Below are positions 35,301 to 44,222 of a stretch of 53,375 nt of DNA, in pieces. The position numbers were made by a program, and so were the translations under genes. Position 1 is the first letter of the stretch. Each line of letters starts with the position of its first letter. The notes beneath the pieces were generated by a model. The model had not been told where the DNA came from. It made no database searches and saw only the letters and a list, made by a program, of their open reading frames with translations. The stretch is from the NCBI RefSeq assembly GCF_014199395.1, contig NZ_JACIJM010000017.1, positions 1 through 53,375 on the forward strand, written 5' to 3'. This stretch comes from Yoonia ponticola (GTDB lineage Bacteria; Pseudomonadota; Alphaproteobacteria; Rhodobacterales; Rhodobacteraceae).

Positions 35301-35530
35301 ACCAGACGACACCCAACGATTAGCTTTGGCAATGCCGCTGGGTCTTCGGCCTCTTCGTGCAATATCTTAAGGGCAGAATAGGCCCGCACGACACCTGCCA
35401 GTGAATTGCGGTCCGTGATGGCGATTGCCGGCAATCCGATCTCGGCTGCACGCGCAACGATTTCTTCAGGGTGAGATGCCCCCGTCAGAAAAGTGAAGTT
35501 CGTGGTGATACAAAGCTCTGCGTAGGTCAT
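32306..35530 (-). CDS. dnaE2: Error-prone DNA polymerase DnaE2 (ImuC)
   Basis: A C-family polymerase of 1074 aa that performs damage-induced mutagenic synthesis together with ImuB. The N-terminal PHP domain begins [21 protein letters not shown]. The palm has [17 protein letters not shown] and [17 protein letters not shown] (catalytic aspartates). Next come [22 protein letters not shown] and a C-terminal OB fold ([27 protein letters not shown]). Start: ATG at 35530 overlaps the imuB stop as ATGA; the longer frame from 35722 runs inside imuB and is rejected. Last gene of the cassette. Confidence 0.94.
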   Translation of the reverse strand: [1074 protein letters not shown]

Positions 35531-36993
35531 GCGAATTGCCCTTGCACAAACCAAGCGGGATTTTGCGGGGTATAAAACAGCCAGAGCCGTCGCCCCTGTT
35601 TGGTTTCCACTTTCCAGTAATCGCGCACCCCAGAGCGCCAATTTTCGTCCGAAAGCCACCATTCTGGCGCGATGCGCTCTGGGCCTGTCGCACGTTCCAC
35701 CCGAAACGACATACGCCGCCACCGCAAGGATGCGGGCGGTGTGGCCCCTGCCCCTGTGATCGGTTCTGGTGGGAAAATCTGTATCGGGCGTTCGCGCAGG
35801 CTAACCCACCTTCCTGCGGGCGTCGAATATGCGGCAGGGGCCACGATAAAACTACGCTCTGGAATGTGGCTATCTGCGGGTAAAAACCGCTGTACGTTAT
35901 CCAAGCCGATCCGGTTGCCAATGCGCGTGATCAAGTCGTCCAGTTTATCCCCCGCCTCGACCTGCGAATGTGTGACCTGCTCCACGGCCACAGGTTCCAC
36001 CAAGGTCGCGACGAGCCGCATCTGGTCAATGCCAAAGCCCGCATCAATGTCGCCGATGCCGCGCTCGAACAACGTCAGAATGCGCTGGGGATCACGCATG
36101 GCGCGGGCCAACCGGATGTCGATCTCTTGGGTCCCCTTGTCCACACGGCGCAAACACAGTTGCAGCACACGTGCGCCCATCTCTTGCGCTGTCAGCTTGT
36201 CGCACAACTGATCCAGCAGTCGTGCCGTTCCGGCCATTACATCCGCTTGCAGGCCAATCGGGTCAGGCAGGCTAAGCCGGACCTGATATGCGGGCGGATC
36301 CGGTAAGGGCGAGATGGTCTCGGCTTGCGTGCCCAATGCTTGGTCTAGTCGCAGCAGTACCTCTGGCCCAAAGCGGCGGGTGATCGTGGCACGCGGCAAA
36401 GCATGCAGGTCAGCGATTGATCTGACGCCAAGGCGTTGCAAGGCAATGCTCGGCTTTTGATCCAACCGCAGCGCCGCTACGGGAAGCTGCCCAATCGCAT
36501 CCAGCTGCTGCGCCCGCGCCGCGATCCCTTTGCCGTAATGCGCCAATGCCCACGCCGCCCCACGGGTATCGGCCACACCGCTGCGCACAAACAGGCCCGC
36601 ACGTGCCAACCGCTGATGTATATCATGCAACAGCGGTGCCTCGCCGCCAAAAAGATGCGCCGATCCCGTGATATCCAGCACAAGCCCATCGGCACCTTCT
36701 AACCCGACCCACGGGCAATACCGCTTCGCCCAGCGCGCCAGCACCTGCAAAAACGCCTGATCGCCCGCAGGATCAGCAGGGTGCGTTTGTAGATCAAGGC
36801 AAAAGGCCCGCGCATCTGAATAGCCCATGCCGGTATGCAAACCTTGCTGCGATGCCGCTGCGTTCAGACAATAAAGCCGCTCTGTGTTGCCTTGCCGATG
36901 CGTTAGCGCAAAGGGCGCATCAATCGGGCGCGACCTGAGAAACCGGTCGCTCGCCAGTCTCGGAAACCACAGTGATACGACGCGCCTCGACAT
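35527..36993 (-). CDS. imuB: ImuB, Y-family polymerase-like mutasome hub
   Basis: A 488-aa protein related to Y-family polymerases but catalytically inactive; it connects DnaE2 to the beta clamp. It begins MSRRVVSLWFPRLASDRFLRS. Polymerase-like parts include VLDITGSAHLFGGEAPLL and SGVADTRGAAWALAHYG. The C-terminal region ends with SDENWRSGVRDYWKVETKQGRRLWLFY...WFVQGQFA, the usual ImuB tail. It overlaps imuA by 74 bp in another frame and dnaE2 by 4 bp, so the three genes are one transcript. Confidence 0.92.
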   Translation of the reverse strand: MSRRVVSLWFPRLASDRFLRSRPIDAPFALTHRQGNTERLYCLNAAASQQGLHTGMGYSDARAFCLDLQTHPADPAGDQAFLQVLARWAKRYCPWVGLEGADGLVLDITGSAHLFGGEAPLLHDIHQRLARAGLFVRSGVADTRGAAWALAHYGKGIAARAQQLDAIGQLPVAALRLDQKPSIALQRLGVRSIADLHALPRATITRRFGPEVLLRLDQALGTQAETISPLPDPPAYQVRLSLPDPIGLQADVMAGTARLLDQLCDKLTAQEMGARVLQLCLRRVDKGTQEIDIRLARAMRDPQRILTLFERGIGDIDAGFGIDQMRLVATLVEPVAVEQVTHSQVEAGDKLDDLITRIGNRIGLDNVQRFLPADSHIPERSFIVAPAAYSTPAGRWVSLRERPIQIFPPEPITGAGATPPASLRWRRMSFRVERATGPERIAPEWWLSDENWRSGVRDYWKVETKQGRRLWLFYTPQNPAWFVQGQFA

Positions 36994-37522
36994 TCCAGCG
37001 TACTATCCAAGTTGCCAATGTTCCTGATTTGTTCTTAATAATTTCCCACCGCTGAAGAGTCGAGTCCGCAGCGTCAAAGATTGGTTCACAATGCCAGCGC
37101 GTTTCCGCAGCATTACTGCCCATGCCATCAGGAACAAGGCACAGGCCCATCGATTTCCCAGACTCTGCCGCAAGCTGCAAACGCCGCCCTTCGGTCAAGC
37201 CAATCGGTTTTGTGACCGTGATGACGGTCAAAGCAATCGCACCGGAACGCAACGCCTCTTCGGCGGTTGCCAGAACGTCGGTTTGGTCCTTGCCCTTTGC
37301 AATCAAAAGGTTGCGCGGATCAAAATACGGTGCGAACCCGGCAGGATTAATCTGATCCGCATGCCACGCCTCTGTGACCCAAAGCACAGTCCCACGCCGT
37401 TGTCCGGCCACGGCAAAGGCAAAGCCTAACGCGCTTGGGCCGCACGCTTCGTGGACGCGGTTGGGGCGAAGCGGGAAATGGATGTGGAAATCAGATGCCA
37501 TGGTGTATTTTACCCATCTCAT
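36920..37522 (-). CDS. imuA: ImuA, RecA/SulA-like mutasome component
   Basis: A 200-aa protein resembling ImuA of alphaproteobacteria: VHEACGPSALGFAFAVAGQRRGTVLWVTEAWHADQINPAGFAPYFDP is a RecA-like core without a Walker A lysine, and a C-terminal extension (TRWHCEPIF..WEIIKNKSGTLATWIVRW) follows. First gene of imuA-imuB-dnaE2. Two ATGs (37522, 37501) are possible. A canonical alphaproteobacterial LexA box (GTTC-N7-GTTC) was not found just upstream, only GTTCACGCGGAAC at 37550-37562, which is not the usual form. Confidence 0.87.
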   Translation of the reverse strand: MRWVKYTMASDFHIHFPLRPNRVHEACGPSALGFAFAVAGQRRGTVLWVTEAWHADQINPAGFAPYFDPRNLLIAKGKDQTDVLATAEEALRSGAIALTVITVTKPIGLTEGRRLQLAAESGKSMGLCLVPDGMGSNAAETRWHCEPIFDAADSTLQRWEIIKNKSGTLATWIVRWNVEARRITVVSETGERPVSQVAPD

Positions 37523-37732
37523 CTGTAGAATGAACAGGTCTTATCTGACGTTCACGCGGAACCGTCATGGCGTTTGAGGGGCTTGAAAAAATGTCTTCAC
37601 CTCACCCATTCGCACAATATTTAACCTATTGCGCAATAAAATGGCGAAAATCCAGCCGTTCGCCATGAAACTACCTTTAACCCACCCCACCTGAGTCTTG
37701 TGATCGCAAACGTCCCCCGACATAAATTTACT

Positions 37733-38518
37733 ATGACAGCCAATATTGACCTGATCGTCTTTACCGACCTTGATGGCACCCTCATTGACCATGACACCTA
37801 CAAATGGGGGGCCGCACAGCAGGCTTTGACTGCGTTGTCGGACATCTCTGCTGGCGTGATCTTGGCTAGTAGCAAGACCGCCCCAGAGGTCAGCGCATTG
37901 CGGACAGAGTTGGGTTTAGGCAGCTGGCCTGCGATTGTGGAAAACGGTGCGGGGCTATTGCCGGCCCATGTGGACGCGATTGAAAGCACTACGCAATACG
38001 GCGAGCTACGTCGCATTTTAGACGGCATTCCTACAGAGCTACGCGATCTTTTTCGCGGCTTCGGCGACGTCACAATCGACGGTGTGGTCGAGATGACGGG
38101 CCTCTCGTATGACGCCGCCGCTTTAGCGAAACAAAGAGCGTTCTCCGAACCGGGGCAATGGCTAGGAACGGATTCGCAGAAATCCGAATTCTTGGAACGA
38201 TTGACCGCACATGGCGTTGTTGCCCAACAAGGGGGGCGTTTTTTGACGCTTTCGTTTGGTGGAAACAAGGTCGATCAAATGCGCCGGATTATCGAAACCC
38301 ATCACCCCAAGTACACCGTGGCCCTTGGGGATGCACCTAACGACGTGGCGATGCTGGAACACGCTACATTTGGCGTTGTGGTCGCTAATCCGCATCGCCC
38401 GCCGCTGCCGCCACTGCAAGGCGAAGCCGGTGGTCAAATCATACGCACAACAGCCGCAGGCCCCTTAGGGTGGAATACGGCAATCCTCGATCTGCTCGAC
38501 CGACTTGAATTGCATTAG
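37733..38518 (+). CDS. gpgP: Glucosyl/mannosyl-3-phosphoglycerate phosphatase
   Basis: A 261-aa HAD-superfamily phosphatase of the MPGP family. Motif I is FTDLDGTLIDHDTY, motif II LASSKTAPE, motif III Lys in SFGGNKVDQM, motif IV LGDAPNDVAMLEHA. The VENGAGL segment is also typical. It removes phosphate from glucosyl-3-phosphoglycerate to give glucosylglycerate, an osmolyte. The ATG at 37733 is used; a GTG at 37700 would add 11 residues. It lies 11 bp upstream of the synthase gene, which supports the glucosyl assignment. Divergent to imuA. Confidence 0.88.
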   Translation: MTANIDLIVFTDLDGTLIDHDTYKWGAAQQALTALSDISAGVILASSKTAPEVSALRTELGLGSWPAIVENGAGLLPAHVDAIESTTQYGELRRILDGIPTELRDLFRGFGDVTIDGVVEMTGLSYDAAALAKQRAFSEPGQWLGTDSQKSEFLERLTAHGVVAQQGGRFLTLSFGGNKVDQMRRIIETHHPKYTVALGDAPNDVAMLEHATFGVVVANPHRPPLPPLQGEAGGQIIRTTAAGPLGWNTAILDLLDRLELH

Positions 38519-38529
38519 GACCAACCAAA

Positions 38530-39750
38530 ATGGCTGATTTTCATCAGAACGGAAACATCGCAACCCTGCACAATCTGCGGGCCCGATCTGCGGATGAAAT
38601 GGAACACGAGCTATCCGTTTTCGCCCAATCGCGGAAAATCTCGTTGATCCTGCCTTGCCTCATTTCAGAGCTGGAAGGTACCGCGATGCCGCATATCTTG
38701 TCAGAGCTGTCAAAGGTCAGCTATCTGCACCGGATCATTATCGGACTGGACGCGGCAGACGAGGCGCAGTTCCGCCATGCCAAAAAATTCTTTGACGGGT
38801 TGAACCAGAACCACATCGTGATCTGGAACGATAGCCCGCGTATGCTGGCACTTGGGGCGCGCCTAGAGGCGATGGGTTTGGCCCCGTCTGAAAAGGGCAA
38901 AGGCAAAAATGTCTGGGCGTCGCTTGGCTATCTGCTGGGCTGTGCTGATAGTTCGGTGATGGCGATCCATGATTGTGACATCCTGACCTACGACAAAGAA
39001 ATGCTGGCCCGCTTGGTCTATCCTGTCACCAACCCCAATTTTCCGTATCAGGTGGCAAAGGGGTACTATCCACGAATTGGCGACGGGAAACTGAATGGTC
39101 GCGTGACGCGGCTGCTGGTCAGTCCGTTGTTGATCGCCTTGAAGCGCGTGATCGGCGACCGCGACTACATCGACTATTTGCGCAGCTTCCGCTACCCGCT
39201 GTCAGGTGAATTTGCAATGCGCACAGCGATCCTGCCAGACCTGCGGATTCCATCGGATTGGGGGCTGGAAATTGGCGTTCTGTCCGAAGCATGGCGCAAT
39301 CTGGCGCCCAAGGCCGTCTGTCAGGTCGAGATTTCCGACGCGTATGATCACAAGCACCAGACCCTGAGCCCCGAAGAAGCCAACGCGGGTCTAAATCGGA
39401 TGTCCACGGATATCTGCAAAGCGATTTTCCGCAAACTCGCCGCCGATGGCACCGTATTCACGCCCAACGTTTTCCGCACGCTGAAAGCCACATATTATCG
39501 CTGTGCGCTTGACCTGCTAGAGGCCTATTACAACGACGCGAAAATGAATGGGTTGTCGATTGATCGCCACACAGAAGAACAATCCATCGAGTTGTTCGCG
39601 GAAAATATCATGCGGGCAGGACAGGTGTTTTTGGACAACCCGCACGAGACACCATTCATCCCGACGTGGAACCGCGTGCATTCTGCCGATCCGACGTTCT
39701 TGGCCGATATGAATGCCGCCGCAAAGGCCGACGAAGAAGATTATCGTTAA
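38530..39750 (+). CDS. gpgS: Glucosyl-3-phosphoglycerate synthase
   Basis: A 406-aa GT-A glycosyltransferase (GT81-like). It makes glucosyl-3-phosphoglycerate from a nucleotide-glucose and 3-phosphoglycerate. ISLILPCLISELEG is the first strand of the nucleotide fold, KGKGKNVWASLGYLL corresponds to the conserved KG.G..W.sL block, and D148-C-D150 (AIHDCDILTYD) is the metal-binding DxD. The acceptor side includes SGEFAMR and PSDWGLEIGVLSE. AGGA precedes the ATG. Its stop overlaps the stop of the convergent sugar phosphorylase gene within TTAA. Confidence 0.9.
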   Translation: MADFHQNGNIATLHNLRARSADEMEHELSVFAQSRKISLILPCLISELEGTAMPHILSELSKVSYLHRIIIGLDAADEAQFRHAKKFFDGLNQNHIVIWNDSPRMLALGARLEAMGLAPSEKGKGKNVWASLGYLLGCADSSVMAIHDCDILTYDKEMLARLVYPVTNPNFPYQVAKGYYPRIGDGKLNGRVTRLLVSPLLIALKRVIGDRDYIDYLRSFRYPLSGEFAMRTAILPDLRIPSDWGLEIGVLSEAWRNLAPKAVCQVEISDAYDHKHQTLSPEEANAGLNRMSTDICKAIFRKLAADGTVFTPNVFRTLKATYYRCALDLLEAYYNDAKMNGLSIDRHTEEQSIELFAENIMRAGQVFLDNPHETPFIPTWNRVHSADPTFLADMNAAAKADEEDYR

Positions 39751-41543
39751 GTGCGGTTAGTGATCCAACGACACTGATATGGGGCGAGCGTGATGACGTC
39801 TTGATTGACGTCGATCGGCTCGCCGCTCAGCAGATCAAACCAGTGCTCGTCGTCAATCAAATTCATCGCGATATGCGACACGTCGACAGTTTCAGCGCTG
39901 ACGTTGTGTAGCGCGAAAATTGACTGGTGACGATCAAGGCTCTGCCGCCAAACGCCAAACACACGGTCATCCAAAGGCATGGTAAATTGGGTCGCATTTG
40001 GATGAAATGCGGATTGCTTGGCACGGATACGCAGCCTGTCGGACAGTGCCGCCAGCACTTGCGCGTGCTGCGATGACGGATCATCCAACAGAGCGTTTAA
40101 CTTCGGATAGTCCCAACGATGCCGATTGATCGCACGATTCATGCCACGATGCGCCACCTGTTCGAGGTCGTTCGGCGTGGCGAGCATCGCGTGAATGTAG
40201 AACGCAGGGATACCCTCTAGCGACATCACAATCGTCTGCGAGCAAATGAAACGGTCGAAATGGAAATCGTCTTTACCGTCAAAGGTTTGTCCGGTGGCCT
40301 CGTAGAACGTGGTGTTGATCTCGTAAGGTGCCTCGCCGCCGTCAGGCAGTGCACGCATCGACACCAATCCGCCAATGTCTTTGATGGTCTCAATCATTTT
40401 GGCTTGTTCTTCAGCGGGTAAAATCCCCTCAGCCGGGCGCATCCCGATGCCGTCATGGCTGGCGGTAAAGTTCAGGTACGCACAGCCCAATTGCGCGGGC
40501 GGCATGCCGCGTTGCCAGCGTTTTAGATATTGCGCGGACCCTGACATCATCGCGTGCAAAATCAGCGGCGGCAGCGGGAAATTGTAGATCGCATGCGCCT
40601 CATTGCGGTTCCCAAAATAGCTGAGGTTTTCGGCCTTGGGCACATTGGTTTCGGTCAGCAAAATGATCGTTTCAGCCGCGTAATCACACAACATGCGGAT
40701 CAGTTGCACGATGGCATGGGTCTGCGGCAAATGGATCGACGATGTTCCCGCCTCTTTCCACAGGAACGCCACCGCATCGAGCCGGATGATGCTGATCCCG
40801 TTGTCCACATGCAGGCGAATGATACGCAAGAATTCGACAAGCACCTCGGGATTGCGAAAATCGAGATCAATCTGGTCGTGGCTGAACGTACACCAGACAT
40901 GGCGCGTCCCGTTTGCGGTCTCGACCTTTTGTAAAAGCGGAGTAGTGCGCGGGCGCACGACGTCCGTTAAATCGTCATCGGGCGAGGCCTCGAAGAAGAA
41001 TTTATCATATGGCGCTTGGCCTTGCAGGTAACTGTTAAACCACGTGCCTTGGCTGGAGACGTGGTTCAGCACCAGATCGGACATCAGGTGGAAATCTTCG
41101 CTGATCCGGTTAATATCAGGCCAATCGCCCAGCTGCGGATTCACCGCACGGAAATCGGAAACCGCAAAACCATCGTCAGAGGTATAGGGAAAGAACGGCA
41201 GAATATGCACGCCGTTCACAACACCCTTCATCCGTCGCAACAAGAAATCATGTAGTAAGTCCAACGGCTTGTGCGCTCCATCTAAAATGGAGTTGCCGTA
41301 TGTGATCAGCAATGCATCTTTTTCGGTCCACAGATTATTGCTTGGCAACCGCCCACGTTTGCGCGGCTTTGTGCCCTCGGGCCAAAAGGCTTCGACGATC
41401 ATGCTCGACAGAATATTGGGATCAACATCCGGATAGATGCGGTGGATCAAGGACGTCAGACGACGGCTGAATGAATTGGCTTGGGGCGTTTGCATAGTTC
41501 GATAAAGTGGCAAACGACGTCGGTTTTCAAGGTTTTCAGTCAT
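39747..41543 (-). CDS. GH13_18 sugar phosphorylase, probably glucosylglycerate phosphorylase
   Basis: A 598-aa alpha-amylase-superfamily enzyme of the sucrose phosphorylase type. It has no signal peptide. LITYGNSILDG and GVHILPFFPYTSDDGFAVSDF open the barrel, DLVLNHVS is conserved region I, SIIRLDAVAFLWKE holds the nucleophile D256, LLTETNVP the acid/base E298, and NFTASHDGIG the third acidic residue. Within this family glucosylglycerate phosphorylases are about 560-600 aa; the neighbouring glucosylglycerate synthesis genes make that the favoured substrate, releasing glucose-1-phosphate and glycerate. Sucrose or glucosylglycerol are alternatives. Confidence 0.88.
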   Translation of the reverse strand: MTENLENRRRLPLYRTMQTPQANSFSRRLTSLIHRIYPDVDPNILSSMIVEAFWPEGTKPRKRGRLPSNNLWTEKDALLITYGNSILDGAHKPLDLLHDFLLRRMKGVVNGVHILPFFPYTSDDGFAVSDFRAVNPQLGDWPDINRISEDFHLMSDLVLNHVSSQGTWFNSYLQGQAPYDKFFFEASPDDDLTDVVRPRTTPLLQKVETANGTRHVWCTFSHDQIDLDFRNPEVLVEFLRIIRLHVDNGISIIRLDAVAFLWKEAGTSSIHLPQTHAIVQLIRMLCDYAAETIILLTETNVPKAENLSYFGNRNEAHAIYNFPLPPLILHAMMSGSAQYLKRWQRGMPPAQLGCAYLNFTASHDGIGMRPAEGILPAEEQAKMIETIKDIGGLVSMRALPDGGEAPYEINTTFYEATGQTFDGKDDFHFDRFICSQTIVMSLEGIPAFYIHAMLATPNDLEQVAHRGMNRAINRHRWDYPKLNALLDDPSSQHAQVLAALSDRLRIRAKQSAFHPNATQFTMPLDDRVFGVWRQSLDRHQSIFALHNVSAETVDVSHIAMNLIDDEHWFDLLSGEPIDVNQDVITLAPYQCRWITNRT

Positions 41544-41645
41544 TTTCGCGGCAAAGGCAGTCTATCGCTTGCCATGCGGTCAAAAAGCTTAGCCTTTCGC
41601 CTGATGCGCCCAATAAACAGGCAAACTCGAGACGTTCACAATGGC

Positions 41646-42842
41646 CTACAAAATCAGCTTTGGATCGTCCCCGATGTCGAGCCCCGGAAACACCATGCTT
41701 TCCAGTTGATTGCGGTCCAGCCCGAACAAACCACGCATGACCCACGCGGCCATGGCCCGGACGTCTGCAGTCGGCATGATATCTCGACGGTCGTAAAGGT
41801 TCGCCTCGGACAAGCCCGGCCATTGCCCTGCAAACTGCCCACCCCGCATGGCCCCACCTGCGTACAGCATCGCACCCGCCGTGCCGTGATCCGTGCCTTT
41901 TGTGCCGTTCTGGCGGGCTGTCCGCCCGAATTCGGTCAGGCACAACACGGCAGTCCGTGACCAATGATCGCCTAAGCCTGCGCGCAAGGTCAAAATCGTA
42001 TCCGAGAGCCGTTCGAGCGCGGGTTTGATGCCACCTTGCTGATTGAGATGCGTATCCCATCCGTTGATCGAAAAGCTGGCGATCCGCGTGTCGCCGCGCA
42101 AACGTGCCGCAGCAAATTGGGCGATCTGAATGTGCTGGCCCGTGCGCACGATGTCGCCCATCATTGGATCGTCAGCCATATCCTCAACGGCCGCCACGTC
42201 TGCATCGCGATCCATGTCAACTTGGCTCGCAATGGCGATGGCTTGCTCTGATGCTTCGCGAAACAGAGGGTCATCGTGCAAAACGAGTTCGAGCAGCCGT
42301 TCTGCTTGGGGGGAAATATGTAGGCGGGCCTCTGGCGACCATCGCGAGGTCTGCGCGGGCCCGGCGAGGATCTGCATTTGTTCGCGTCCAACTGCATAGG
42401 CTAGTTCCGGCGGTGCCCCTGAGATCGACTGCACAAGCCGGTTCAACCAACCGTCATTGATCGTGCCGTCCAGCGCTACGCCGCCTGCCTCGAGCATGTC
42501 TTGCCCATCAAAATGGCTGCGCTTATCGCGGTAGGGCGTTGATACGGCAGGCACGACGCCCAACTCGCCAGCCGTCCAAAGCGGGCGCAACGGTTCTAGC
42601 GCAGGATGCAACGCCCAATACCCGTTAAGATCAAGCGCTTGTCCGTCATTCAGATCGGGACGTAATTGTGCGTAATCGGGATCACCTAACGGCCTGAACG
42701 CGTCGATACCGTCCATCGCACCGCGCAAAATGATCACAACCATCCGGTTGTTGCCCGGGGCATTTGCCAGCGCGATCGGCGTTATCCACGGGCTCGCGGC
42801 GACAGAACAACCGATGGTGGAAAGGAATGTGCGACGGTCCAT
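41646..42842 (-). CDS. DUF1501 (alkaline-phosphatase-like) Tat-exported protein
   Basis: A 398-aa DUF1501 protein. It starts MDRRTFLSTIGCSVAASPWITPIALA, a twin-arginine signal. The sulfatase/alkaline-phosphatase-like core is suggested by MVVIILRGAMDGIDAFRPLGDPDYAQLRP, SINGWDTHLNQQGG, VLCLTEFGRTARQNGTKGTDHGTAGAMLYAGG and a Pro-Gly-Leu rich C-terminus. Function is unknown; DUF1501 genes are almost always paired with DUF1800, as here (gap of 3 bp, ribosome binding site GGAG within the end of the upstream gene). Confidence 0.88.
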   Translation of the reverse strand: MDRRTFLSTIGCSVAASPWITPIALANAPGNNRMVVIILRGAMDGIDAFRPLGDPDYAQLRPDLNDGQALDLNGYWALHPALEPLRPLWTAGELGVVPAVSTPYRDKRSHFDGQDMLEAGGVALDGTINDGWLNRLVQSISGAPPELAYAVGREQMQILAGPAQTSRWSPEARLHISPQAERLLELVLHDDPLFREASEQAIAIASQVDMDRDADVAAVEDMADDPMMGDIVRTGQHIQIAQFAAARLRGDTRIASFSINGWDTHLNQQGGIKPALERLSDTILTLRAGLGDHWSRTAVLCLTEFGRTARQNGTKGTDHGTAGAMLYAGGAMRGGQFAGQWPGLSEANLYDRRDIMPTADVRAMAAWVMRGLFGLDRNQLESMVFPGLDIGDDPKLIL

Positions 42843-42845
42843 GGG

Positions 42846-44222
42846 CTATCTCCGTTGAAACGCGGGGGATGCGAGGATGACGCCAACGCCATCGCTTCTT
42901 TTTTCGGCAGAACTGGCTGCAAAAACAACGGCCTGCGGTGGGTTATCGCCCAGCGCGGTCCGAACAAAGTCGCGCGGATCGGGCAAGGGGTCGCGGAACT
43001 CTTGCGGCGCACGCATTGCCCAGCTGATCCGGCCCGCCATCCCTTGTGGAATAATCCAATCCTGCGCGGCCTCCGGCCACCCATCAGGACCAACGGGGTC
43101 TTGAAACGGCTGCCCCATGATCCGCAACGGTCGTTCGATCCAGCGGCGCATGTTTTGTAGGTCCAGCGCGAGTAACGCATCAGGGGCGACGTCCAGCGCC
43201 CGAAACGCGGCCGAGAGAAATTCGATCGGCGGACGCACCTTTACCTGCTCAGGCGACCACGCGGCGGGGTGGTCTAGCATTGCCGTCATGACCGCGTGCA
43301 GGTCGCCTTCGGTACGAATAAAGACATCGCTCATAGCCGCCACAAGGTCTGTATCTGGTGTGTCGCTGACAAAATGGACCGCTAATTTTCGCGCGATATG
43401 CTGGGCAGTGTCTGGATGGAGCGCGATATTTCCAATCGCGGTATAAATCGTCTGCAGTGTCGCTTTTGGACCGTAAGTGATGCCCAGAACCGTTTCGCTA
43501 TCAGGTTCGGCCATTGACGCGTCGAACTGAAAACCCGTCGTTGGGTTATACGTCAATCCGGTCAGCAGCTCGGCCAGCTCTGTGACGTCGGTCTGCGTGT
43601 AGCGTCCCGCCACACCAAGGCTGTGCAGTTCCAGCAATTCACGAGCAAGGTTTTCGTTCAGCCCCCTACCCCGCCGAATACCGCGTGGACTGGACGGTCC
43701 GTGGCTTTCGTCTTGTTGAAGGTATTGCAGCATGACCGGATGCGTCGTGACGGCGCGCAACATATCCACGAACGATCCCGCAATATGTGGTCGGATCGCT
43801 TCTTCGATGAAAGGTGTGATCATGTGGCGCAGCAGGCCATTGCGCCCTTTGGCGGTGAAGTGATCGGCCCAAAACGCGGTCAACCGTTCGCGCAGACCAA
43901 TCGGAGCCGCGATGCTACGCCCAATGGTTTTCATCGTATTTGCGTACATTAAGGCCCGCGCATCCGTACGCCATTTCTGCACGTCGGCATTGGCTACGGC
44001 TTTAGCCCCGTCAGTTTCCGCTGCATTTTCAGCGCGACGCAGCCGGACGTATTCTTCTGGACGTGGTTCGGCTGTCGCGAATGGCACGATTGGGATGGCT
44101 CGTGCGATCACATCCTCGCCAGAGAGGTCACGCAGCAAATCTTGTACAGACGCAGGCGGCGCATGGACAGGCGACAGCCCCGTCCCAAATCGTGTCGCCG
44201 CAATAAATGGATCAAACGTCAT
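42846..44222 (-). CDS. DUF1800 protein, partner of DUF1501
   Basis: A 458-aa protein starting MTFDPFIAATRFGTGLSP, the typical DUF1800 N-terminus. The extra 16 residues of the longer frame are not family-like. LTAFWADHFTAKG, LQYLQQDESHGP, GLNENLARELLELHSLGV, and YTQTDVTELAELLTGLTYNP are clear DUF1800 motifs. It has no export signal in this start, although partner DUF1501 proteins use Tat, so co-export with the partner is possible. Function unknown; likely co-transcribed with the downstream DUF1501 gene. Confidence 0.88.
   Translation of the reverse strand: MTFDPFIAATRFGTGLSPVHAPPASVQDLLRDLSGEDVIARAIPIVPFATAEPRPEEYVRLRRAENAAETDGAKAVANADVQKWRTDARALMYANTMKTIGRSIAAPIGLRERLTAFWADHFTAKGRNGLLRHMITPFIEEAIRPHIAGSFVDMLRAVTTHPVMLQYLQQDESHGPSSPRGIRRGRGLNENLARELLELHSLGVAGRYTQTDVTELAELLTGLTYNPTTGFQFDASMAEPDSETVLGITYGPKATLQTIYTAIGNIALHPDTAQHIARKLAVHFVSDTPDTDLVAAMSDVFIRTEGDLHAVMTAMLDHPAAWSPEQVKVRPPIEFLSAAFRALDVAPDALLALDLQNMRRWIERPLRIMGQPFQDPVGPDGWPEAAQDWIIPQGMAGRISWAMRAPQEFRDPLPDPRDFVRTALGDNPPQAVVFAASSAEKRSDGVGVILASPAFQRR

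Noticed and set aside
37550..37562. GTTCACGCGGAAC as a LexA box for imuA
   Set aside because: The alphaproteobacterial LexA site is a direct GTTC-N7-GTTC repeat; this is inverted with a 5-bp spacer.
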